The notes beneath the pieces are model-generated. The model did no database searches and had not been told where the DNA came from. It was given only the letters and a program-made list of their open reading frames with translations. The position numbers and the translations under genes are program-made. A DNA stretch of 64,000 bases from Holothuria scabra. Lineage: Eukaryota > Echinodermata > Holothuroidea > Aspidochirotida > Holothuriidae. Below, one piece after another: positions 46,301 through 58,300 of this stretch (position 1 is the first letter of the stretch; every line of letters begins with the position of its first letter). The stretch covers positions 51,463,000-51,526,999 of the forward strand of contig CM074185.1 in NCBI GenBank assembly GCA_037179385.1, read 5' to 3'.

Positions 46301-49300
46301 GGTCAACTATTTACATATTTCCTTTATATTCAGTATTTTTTTAAACTTATCAAAAGGAATGGTATCTTAAAAAATTTCTGAGATGTGAACAGGCCTTGGA
46401 TTGTGAGTGCAATCCCATACCATCACTCCCCTCAAAATGCTGTGATTTTTTGCACCTGCACGAAGAATGGGAGCTCATGGATAAGTATTTACGTTCAGTG
46501 AGTTAGTTAGATGAAGTTTTACAGCCCAGTTTCCAACTTATTGGTTCAAGTCAAGCCGGCCACGCCCTTTTTTCCAGTAATGGCTCTCTGGGCTTGTTTA
46601 CCCTACTCCATTGCTTAAGCGGAGCATCACGCACAACAGCAGTAGGTTCCCTTTTTTTAAGTCTTTGCTATGACTCGACCTGCGAAGCCCTTCCACATGG
46701 GAGGTGGATGCTCTACCATAAGACCAAAGACGTGATCAACTATTTACATTCAATAAAACAGCACAGCTACCACATTTCTTAATGTCCTGAGGAGTATGAT
46801 TTGTAGCACACTTGGAAAATTTGAAACTTAAGGCCAGCATAAATCAAGATAGTTCATGCCTCCTCCTCCCATCCAAAGATGGAAAACTTGACACTATATC
46901 TAGTACATGCCTAGGATTACCATTTATAAAACTCATATCTGAGGCATTTTAAGTAAAATGGACAACTTTCAACACATGATCAACTGTCAGTTAAGGGATA
47001 ACAAATGGTTTCAGACTTATTCCATTTTCTACTTTTACAAAACAGAAATTTTGGTTGAAGGTTATCAGGTACTCCAAGGGAACTCATGGCTTGCATTCAA
47101 AAAATTGCATCCACAAATTAAATCTGACCTTCAGAGAACACACATTAAATTTAAGGCTTTCCAAACCTGTGTGTTACAAAACCCACTCCTTATGAAATAC
47201 AAGTAGTGTAGCATGTGTGCTGTTTTATTACACTTTAATACGGTAGGTTTTATGAGTTCACACTCTTCAACTAGGTGTGCAAAAATTTGAACTCCTTAAA
47301 AGAGATTTCTGGTGAGTGATGGAATGTGACTGCACTCACACACTTAACAATTCAAGGTATGAGAAAGACCATCTTCTCCGAACCACCCAATCATCACAAT
47401 ATAAAGGTTAAATGATGAACCTTAACACCTTTCAACTCTCTTTAAAGGTAATCTTACCTTGAAACATGATGTCAGGAATGATACACATTTATTGAGACAT
47501 GATGTCAGGAATGATACACATTTATTGAGACATGATGTCAGGCATGATATACATTTATTGAGACATGTCACACCATACAAATCAAAATGTAAGTATTTAG
47601 AGGCTTTCAACATACCTTCTTTAAACTGCACCTTAGCACCTGTATCTAGTTGAATGTTCTTAATGGTTTCACCTGATCGACCAATCACCATGCCAACCAA
47701 TGGTTTAGGAACTGGAATCTGGAATTAATGGAAAGACATTAACCTAGTCTTTGACAAAATTGTTATTAGTCTTTAGCATATTTTAGAACCACTAAAAAGC
47801 CTTGGGTGACACCTGCGATCAGACAAAAACATAATTAAAGTATTGTGCATATCAAATTACAGAACATATTAGTTTCGAGTGAGTACTGTAAGTTTGTAAA
47901 CATAACCGATCACTATGTCTTTCCAATTCTGAATATGCACTGATCATAATCTGATACTGATGTCTGGGCAATGACCTTTTGTTTTACAAAACAATGGGCT
48001 TTTAATCAATGACACTACATGTATGTCAATATCTTGGGGTAAAATGGTAGGCCTTAAAAGGCAAGAGTTACCCCAAGAAATAAAGTTATATTGTCATATT
48101 TGGCAACTTGTCACTTAACTTAACAGGCTGAAAATGGAACACTGTCGGACAGAAATACTGAATACCAATAACCAGTCCGATGATAAAAAGTAGGCACAAT
48201 ATTGACACACGGACGAGGATGAAAACAGAAGAATAACACCACTCACCTCTTTCCCTGCCCCTTGCTTTGAATGGAAAAAGAAAAAGAAAAAGAACTTGAG
48301 TTAATGAAATAGTCACAAAACCACTTTTCAGAGTCATACCACAGCTATCCTGAATGTATCCATCTTACGAACAGAAAAACATGCAAAGTTTTCATGCTCC
48401 ATTAGGTTTTCTAGCTATAATACCATAAAGGCAGAACTTCTTTGTTTTCACAAGGACATACAGTTCTCTCTCTCCTTTGAAAACTGGCATTAGACTTGGA
48501 CCTTTTAAGAAGTTTGAGATTTGTCATTTGGGTAGTATTTGCAATTTTCAGTTGTTTACATGGAACTTTGGTTGTGCCAACAATTTATCACATATTTCCC
48601 CACTGTTTTATAAGAACCGATTCTCCTACTTTATTGCTAAAATTTTCTGCTACTAGAGGGTGTGTACATGTATTTTGCCTTACAGAATAAAATGTGATTT
48701 TTGAACTACTAAAACTTCATAAACGGTGAAATCTGAAAAAGTGGAAAAATTACCAAAAAGCAGGCTACTTTTTAATTCATACCAAGAAAAAATCGGCTTT
48801 TCCTTAATTCCTTGTAAAATCAATTCAAAGTTTTGCTGTCTGTATGGAATTTCACATGACTCCGACAACCACACAACCATGAAAATCAAATCCTATCATT
48901 TAGAAGTTGACCTCTGTGACTGAACAGATGAAGATCTCTTCCATAGACTGAATACTTGTCTGATTCACAATGAACCTGATTTGTGAACAAACTTTCATGG
49001 ACAATCAAAATTCAAGGTTTAATTGACTTAAACCTATCTATATGGATTGTCTAAAATGAAAGTAACAAATGTTTAAACTATTTATGTTTTCCAACTGTAT
49101 TTTTCGTCCCAACTTCAGGGTGTGTGGCTCAGACATAAAGAGTACTGGAAAGTTTGTCACCACAATCTGTAAGACAGGGCAAGTTATTGTCATCATGGCC
49201 AACCACATAAGTATTGAAGGGGCACTTTAGACTATAGACCTGTAGCAGGCTTTGACAAATCCCCCCGCCCGACAGTCTGGGACAAGTAAAAAGTTACTCG

Positions 49301-52300
49301 GGCAAGTTCACTGCTCAATGTCATAGCCCACTGGACAAGTACCATAGGAAAGTCTCCACAAGGGCATATTAAAAGTGGAAAAATAGATATGCATACTGAC
49401 AAGGAGACTTAAAGAACAGATAGCCCTATGGACAAGTAACGAGAAAAGAATTTGTCGAAGCTTGCCTGTAGCAACTTTGAAATAGACATGGCTGCAATCT
49501 AGCGTTCCACTGGTCAGGTTAAAACACCTCCACAATAATTCTCTCTGACAAAAGGACAAACAGAAAATAACTAAATACTTACCTCATTGTTTATTAAGTC
49601 TCTAACTGCTTGCTCTGCAGCCTGTTAGGGAGGGAGAAGTAAAGTAAATAAAATTGATCTCGTTGAGAATATCTTTATGGAAAATAAGAGTCAGGAGAGG
49701 TTTGCAATGGCTATGTTCTGGTCCACTGACAACAATTAAGCTACTACTTGTCCACTTTTAATCGATAATAAACTCAAAGAAATGAGACACAATCAACTGG
49801 GCTATAAAACACTACAAACTCCTTGGCAATATACTTTAAGATTCTTCTCAATCGAGTTTAAAATGACACATTTGAGAAAGTGGACCCATACTCTGATACC
49901 CTAAACTAGTTCTGTAGTGAAGGAAGTGATGAATCATATCTACACAAATAAACAGAAAGTATTGCAGTAATATTAAAGAGATTCTAGCTCATCCTAGTTG
50001 AGCCTCATTCCTCCTATATCAACATTAAAGCTTCTCTTAATTGGCAGTTACAAAATGATGATAACCAGGCATGGGAGGGGATTTTTCAAGGACCAGGGTC
50101 AACCTTTTTTTCAGTCCATATTGATATCACCTTGAAGACCTTACCTTTACTTTATCTTTGTCACCACTTATCCTCAACGGCTTTGCCTGACCAGTATTCT
50201 CTGTGCCCTCTTGTATCATAGCCATACGGACTTGAAGTGTACTCTGTGTGCAAAAATAATAAGGCGTTAGGCTTGCAAAATTAATGCAATAAGCTCTTCT
50301 TCTCCTCTTCATTATCAACTACACCAAACTTTTGTTCCTGCATCAAGGTTGGTAAGTTTGATGGAGTTTTACAGCTCAGTTTGGCCAGCCACGGCCTTTT
50401 TTCCAGTTGTGGCTCACTGGCTTGTTTCTCTACTTCTTTGCCTTTGCCAGCGACCGCGGAGCCAATTTTGAAGTGCGGAGGCTAATCATCGAAGCGGCCC
50501 AATATGTCCAATGAAATGAATGCAGTTTAAGGCGGCCCAAAATGCCCACAGCAAAAAAAGTGCGGGGGCTAAAGCCCCTCTAGGCCCCCGTCTCCGCAGT
50601 CCCTGTTTGCTGAGCACTATGCATAAAGGCAGAAGGATCGACTTTTCAAGTCTTTGGTTTGACCCAACCAATAGTTGAACTCTATACCTCCATGCTGCAA
50701 ATGCACCACAGAAGTCTATATGCAAGTACTAGGGATTGTCCTTGAGTGAAAGGTAGCACAAGAGTGAAAAAGGTAAATTGACTGTTTTACTACATGAGAT
50801 TTGTTACTGTACATACTTCACACAATATGAATCTATTTCTCAGAAAATAAACAGACCAATGCCTGCAACTTCAAAGTGTCGGTTAGCTAGTTAGTATTGG
50901 GAAAACCTAATATGAAATATATGTTGAGCTGAGAAATTGCACCTTCTTATAGACACTGATATCATTCACTGTAAAAAGGATTTGACTCCAATTTTATCAT
51001 AATTTCTAGGTCATGCTCAATCAACTTTTTCATTTTGACATCCCTGGGAGTACTAAATACAACGTTGGAAATCAGAATATGTATTAGAGCACCAGCGGTG
51101 CAGTTGCTTTAAAATGGTATGAAATAACTATTCTAAACATAGCATGTTTTCAATAAGATCAACACAGGCAAACAGCTTGGATTAAGAAGATAATCATACA
51201 ACCACACTGCACTCTCAAGTTTAAACATTTTTTTCACATTCCGTGCAACTTACTTGCATACTCCTGATGGTTTCACCCCCCTTGCCAATGATAAGACCGA
51301 CTTTGTCTGCAGGGATAAGTATTTCTTGTGAGATGCCACCATCCTCTATACCTTGTGCTTGTTGAATGATCCCATCTATCTTTGCTTTGATAGCACTAAA
51401 AGTAAAAATCAAGAAGTAAATGTGAAAAGGTTGGTTAACTTGTTGAAAATTTTGGAGACATGATGATAAACTTTCATAACTAGCAAAACATTCCCACTCA
51501 AATCCATAGCATGTCATAGTATGCCATAGTATGTCACCATCTTTTTTTAACTCCGGCCTTGAATTTTGAGGTGTGAGAGTGTATATCACACATCACCACT
51601 CACCTCAAATCCCTACAAGGAATGCAAAAATTATTTGCACACCTAAATAGAGAGTGGAAACTGAGGTAAATGTGCAGTATCTACATTAAATAAAACAGCA
51701 CACCTACTTAACTGCTAACATACATTTGCTAAGAAGTTTGCTGTGTGGTAAACTTGGAACTGTAGACCCCATTACCTTTTAGGCCAAACCTCCTAACCCC
51801 TGACAATACTACTTGCTTTAAATGTCTCTCCCTAAACTGTTTATAACTCACCCTCACACTGATACAATCTGCTTATTACTTCAGGAAAAGTATACAATAA
51901 AAGACCCTTGCATAACCAGATCATTATAAGTACAGTACTGTACATGCTGTGTACTGAGTTACAGTACTCTGCTTTTCTTTCTAAATTTGCTGTGAAAGAG
52001 CTATGTCAGTTCAGGATTTCTGTATACGACTACAAAAATTGTACTTTTGGATGAGAATCGACTGCTTTCAAATTGCATGAGACCCATTCTCATTGTTCAA
52101 TGGAATATTGTCAGCATGAATTGCTTTTACCTATGCTGAATAAAATTATGGCTACTTTTTGGAATTCGGATACAATAGGCTTTAATATTTAAAACAAAAG
52201 AAAGTCACAATTATGCATATTTTTCAAACCTAGATGTGTCAACTAAAATATTGCAGACTTGCTAAACTGACACTTTTGCTAAATTTGAAAGCCTCCGGTC

Positions 52301-55300
52301 AAGACCTTTAAACACTGATTGTGTTGTTCATTTCTCACTCATGAGACAAATGATTTGTAAGTAGGATATGGAGATTGTGGCAATTTTTGCAAGGTTCTTT
52401 TTTCAATTATGCAGTGCAGTAAATGATAGTTCATGGCAATGTTCTTTCCTGAATGATTTTTTTTTGGCGGGATTCCTTCTTTGAATATTCAATGGCTTGT
52501 TTCATTTATGCCTTGCAGATAAATTTTGTACTATAAGCTTTTTTGAGGCAGTAGCCCATTTCAGAACTTCAAGTTGTACACACAGAAAACACGCTTGCCC
52601 GAAATATTTTTGGCCATAACGAGCAACCATTGTGACATTTTGCTGTTGCAATTTATTAGAAAGTGTATTTATTTACTGTCTTACAGACTTAAATATGCAA
52701 TTTTTGACAGACAAAAGGCCTTACAGTGAAAAAGCCTCATTAATAGTCCTGAAATATGATGATTTGAAGGATCAAAAATGGTTGTCCACCACGCAACAAG
52801 CTTTGACGATTTGAAAAGACTAGTTTTCCTGGACAACCATGAAAATCAGGCCTTTAGATATGCAAGTATGGTCACAAATCACCACTCACCTGACCTCACT
52901 TGGCAGAGTAATTAATTTGCACATCAAATAAGGGAATGGGAACTCTACAGAATAAGAAACTCAAGAAAGTGGTAGCAGCACACCTACCCCGCTTTCAATT
53001 TTTCTCAGTAGTGTGATGAGTAGCAAATCTGTAAAAACTGAAACTCAAGGCCTGCTATTAGACAACTACTACCCTTTGAAAACTTTCCTAATTATCAAGC
53101 TGACTGATTGACTGTTATACGTTTGAATAACAAATGATACCAGTGCCCAAATTTCACCATATCACCTTATCCATCTTGAAACAATTGCTCCTTTGCAAGA
53201 AAATGTAGAAGGGAAGAAAATCTGGGCAGGGATATCACTTTAAAACCAATTAGACCCCTTTCTGTTCATTCAATGTTCATCAAGATGGTTTTGGTTTCCC
53301 TGTAAAACTGAAGAATTTAACTAGGGGCATAGCTTTTTCTAATTTTTTAAATGACTTGTTCACCTAGATTATTACAGTTGAATAAAATAAAAGAGTCCAC
53401 CCACCAATGCAAGATAGAAGGAAAAAACTTACTCTATGGCTTGTCTGGAACCACTTAATGTGCATGGCCTCCTCTTATCTGGTCCACTCGCTATAAGAAT
53501 TGGAAAGGATAAGAGGTAACATGCATCATTTACATATATTCATTCCAATGAGAAAAAGTCTTTTGTTAAAGACATGTCAGCAAAAAGTACAAACTTTACT
53601 TGGCAGTAAAGGAAAAGGCTGTCCTAAGGAAAATCCGGGGAAATTGTGGTAGTATCGTTTACTGCTCTCAAGATGTACCTCCTCAAAGTTTGAATTGGTT
53701 CTGAAGCAAAAAATAACGATGTGGATTGTTGCACAGTGTTAAGTGCAAATCAGACGTAATCCTGAGATGGTCAATTTTTGATGGATTTGGTGGAAATTGT
53801 TGTAACTATTTTCTTGGTTTTTAATGACTCTTAATAAGATGAGAGCAACACTGTAGTGCAAGAGCACAGGATTTTACACTCTGGCATTCTTTTTGTTAGA
53901 TGGCCACCTGATGGATTTCGACTACCACCTCACAGAAAATCTATATAGTTTACGTCCGCATTGTGCTAGCTATTGAAGAAGTGCAAGTTCTCCCTCTATG
54001 TCAATGTTAAAGCTGACATCATTTCATACCATGGAGTTGTACATACCTCACAATCCCTTAAATCCATTTTTAATTTGCCCTTAGAATGTTCCTTTCACAT
54101 TGAACCAAGCTTAGGTTTTCTGAGTTTGGAAAACACCATGCCAAGAGAATTGAGAACATTTCACCAGGGTACATATTCCAATTTTCTTCCAGGAGCTCTT
54201 ACAAGTTTTCATGAGCTACTTTATAATAGAAAGATAGGCTTATTTTGAAAACTTCAATAAGGCTACTTTCTCTCTCTCCCCCAGACATTGGGCAATAGGA
54301 ATTTTAAAGTCAAAAGGGACTGCACACTAACTCTGCTGCCAATTTCCACTTCTTTTTTTTTTGGGGGGGGGGGGGGAGGGAGGGAGGGGGTCTCTTTTAT
54401 GAAGGTAGAACACATATTAAAGGTGTAGGCCTTGGTGATATAGAACAAATTTTTATTACATGAGAAACTTCAGTTTGTTCTGTCCTCCTCCTGTCCTTCC
54501 CCCCACCCCACCCCCTCCTGGTTGTCCATGCCAATTTTTTTTTCATTTCAAACTACACACTAACCTGTGTCAATCTGTAAGTTGCAGCTTGTCTCATCCT
54601 GTAGCTTCTGTATTTGTTCACCTTTCCTTCCAATGACTGTAGTGACGGAGGGGAAAAAGGAAAGCTTTGAAGCAACTTTGGAGTTGAAACATTATTTCAC
54701 CATAAAAAATGTTTCGACCTTAAACAATGTGAATGAAATATGAACTGCCTTCCAGTTTAAAAGTTATTATACTTACTTAGTCCAACCATGTGATCTGGAA
54801 TAAAATAGTCTTCTTTACATAAATTAGCCCTGAAAGAAGAATAGTGAATTTATTTAAATTCAATATCGAATTTCTTTCTAATAAACTCTCGAGGCAGAAA
54901 AATATAAAGATGGCTCATGGTTAAAATATTTTGAAGTAGTCTCAGTTAAGTTTTGAGGTTAAAATATTTGCAGCAAGTTCTTTCTTTTAACAAGTTTCCA
55001 GACAGTATGGAGGAAACCATGCACAAATTGCTTGAAGAAGAATATTTTCCATGATGAACTTTTGAACCGAGTGCCAGGATTGGAAAATTGTGCACCTTAC
55101 ACGGATGCAATATGTGATGTACACATATAGAGTACCAAGATGTTTTATTTTCTGTTCTAACTACTATCTGCCAAACTTAACAGTTCCTAGTTTTTCAAAT
55201 AGAGGGCTAAGGTCCAATATATTGGCTCACTTGAATCTCTTCATATCTGTATTTAGAGATACAGTCATTGAGATTTACATACAAATTTTGATATAAGTAT

Positions 55301-58300
55301 GAGTGGTCAGCAGAAATCTGTGGTGTTTTCTGTTTTAAATTTTGCTAAGTATATCAAGATTTTAAACAGTAAGGTACACCCAGTGACTTTTTATTTTAAG
55401 TTTTGCTAAGCACATCAAGATTTGGTAACAAAATGTTGTATTCAAATTTCAGTTGGCTTCATTCAGATGAAACAACCCTGTGGCTGAAGATCCTTCAAAT
55501 GAATTCCTTACCCACAAGTGTTAATTCTACCAATACAGGGTAACAAGCAGTGGTCATTTTTGCACATTCTTATAAAATAACATGCTTTACACCTTTTAGA
55601 AATGGTGTGCTAATTTTTATCCCATAATGACCTCATTAATTGGTGCACTTTGCCACACCTGTGCTTGTACTGCAAAATTTAAACAATACTTATCATAAGA
55701 AGACATTTTCATAAACCTTAAATGAAGGTTCAATTTAATAAGACTGTTGAATGTTTGTCACTAAGCTTTCATGAGAAAAAGCACACATGGGCTAAAAGAT
55801 GGGCACAGGCATTTTTAAAATAGAATGTTAATTATTTCAACTTGTTTGACAAAGTACAGTAAATGGCCAGGTATTTAGGCAGCACAAAATCATGCCTTAT
55901 TATATCAATAAGTAAGTACTCACTGTGTCATTTTCTGTTGGGCCAGCTGTGCACCAAATGCTGCAATAAATAACAAAAAAGGTTAACCTTTGCTCCCATT
56001 TAAATATTAATACACATTTCAAACCTGTGGCAAATAATACAAATAAAATCTCATGAAATAATTGGGAGGGGAACACTTCTATTTTTATAGAAAGCTATTA
56101 AGCTCATTAATGTATGCTTTACAAAGAAGTCCCTTTTGTCAAATTCATGTCAGCATTAGACATGTGTTAAGAAAAGTTTCAACTCGCATAGCACAACAGG
56201 TTTTATAAGGACCTGTGTGTAAAGCAACATGCCTTTTTACTGTTTTGTAACTTACGATCGTTTTCCATTGCTGCAGATTTGACAGGAGGTTCTGACTCTC
56301 CGTTTCCCTCATCCAATGGACGCTTAAGACCACCTGAAATATTCAGGCCTGTATCGACTACTGGCACCACCGGAGGCACTTGTGCCATTGTTGGTGGTTC
56401 AGTTCCTGCAGATGGGGTGCCAGGCACACCACCAAAATTGCCACCAATTTTGGCAGCAATCTGAAAGAGAAAAAGAATGCAATTTTAATTTTAAGAAGTA
56501 CAAAAATTTCACTTCCACTTATCAAACAAATACATCATGACTTCATCAATGATATTTGTCCTCAGAGATAGTAAAACTGTCAATTTTATTTTTAATTTTA
56601 TAAATCCTCATTTTAAACTTTCATGTACTTTTTAAATGCATCAAGAATGTGCAGTAACGCACTAGCTTTATTGACCCTGCAGTTTTTTCAATACATTTAG
56701 TCACCCCACACTTAGCCCTCGAACAGGACTGTGTTCGTTACATGGCAAAGGCTCATTCCTCTCACAACACAGCCCTTGCGTGGATAACGTTCACAAGCGT
56801 AGTCACTAGCCAGGACGCCGGCAGAACAGCATCCCTTGAATCCCAAAGTAGCAAAATATTCTCACCAAACTTCACACAGATTATCTCTGAATATGAAATA
56901 ACTGACATGGTTTGAAACTTTTACGAGTTTAGTCATCAAACAATGAACGAAATATGCTTTATTGTTGAGATCTCACCAAAATAACTGCAAATAGGGATCA
57001 TTTGGAACAAGATGCAAAGAAAAATCTAGCGTATGGCCGCTACTCATGCAGACCATGACATGACGCAAGGCTAGATTTTTCTTTATATCTTATATATTGT
57101 TCCAAATGTAGTTATTCAGGTCAGTTATTTCATATTTTGGGCATCATGGTTAGTGACTACGTTTGTGAACATTATCTGTGCAAGGGCTGAGTTGTGATAG
57201 GAATGAGCCTAGGCCATGTAACAAAAACACAGCTAAGTGTGGGGTGACTAAATGTATAGCCACTTTCCTGGCGAAAACAGGTTTTGGACGGTCAAAAAAC
57301 ACTGTTTCAAAGACGACACTTTTGCAACAATGTTTGAACTTACACAAATAAATGGCCTTTCAAACCTTCAAATTGCACCTCACAGGCCATACTGGAAAGT
57401 AGGGCCTTTCACAGAAAGATCTTTGGCGTACCGAAATGTACGCCAACAATTTTGGCATGCCGCATACCGGCTGCTACAGGGAAAATTAAAGCAGTTGACA
57501 CACAGTTGCAACAATTGGTGTGGCATATAATTCCTAACACCTCCACCTTGGCGTGATTCTTTGACGTATGGCAAATGTACTTTCTGGTGTGGCTTACAGG
57601 TGCCTTGAAGCAAGCTTTTGTCCCTCTGAACCCACTCATAACTTTAGCCTAGGACAGCATCAATTTGGGCTTGGGGTTTTGCAGTAATTAATCGCCACCT
57701 TTTTTGTTTCTGACGGAATCCCTGACTACGTTTGAGAACGTTTTCTGTGCAAGGGCTGTGTTGTGAGAGGAATAAGCCTGGGCCTAGGCCATGTAAAGAA
57801 CACACAGCCTGTCCAAGGGCTAGATTTGGAGATGCACATGCCCATTACCTTAATTGCCATGAATGATCTTTAATAGGGTTGTCGCACTAAAAAAACGACT
57901 ACACGAAAAATATCAAACTTCAACAATTTGACCGATTCACATTGTTAAGTACCCTTTTCTAAGCAACCATGCCAAATTTTATCAAAATCCGACCAGTACT
58001 TTTCAAAATATAGCCGATTTTATGTCTCCATTATCCTTACGATTTCTCCAAATCACCGTATGCTTAAGTGTTACGATCTGCCTGCAAAAGTTGGTCAAAA
58101 ACAACATCGTAACTGCTCACTCAGATGCTTTGATTATTCATCACTGTGTTACGTGCACCAGATGTGCCGGCGTGAATATGCAACGTTACTGGGCAAGACA
58201 CTCAGTGATCACGCGTCTGTGTCATGAAAGCTTGCGTTCTGTGTACCTAACATGCATTAACAAGTCGCACATAGCCTGCTTACACACAGTCTATGCTATA

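Noticed and set aside
46661..46731. Functional tRNA-Gly(CCC) gene
   Set aside because: The acceptor and anticodon stems pair, but the T arm is short and unpaired and the sequence continues into a repeated SINE body.
47463..47575. CRISPR-like array
   Set aside because: Units are contiguous without unique spacers, and the locus is an animal intron.
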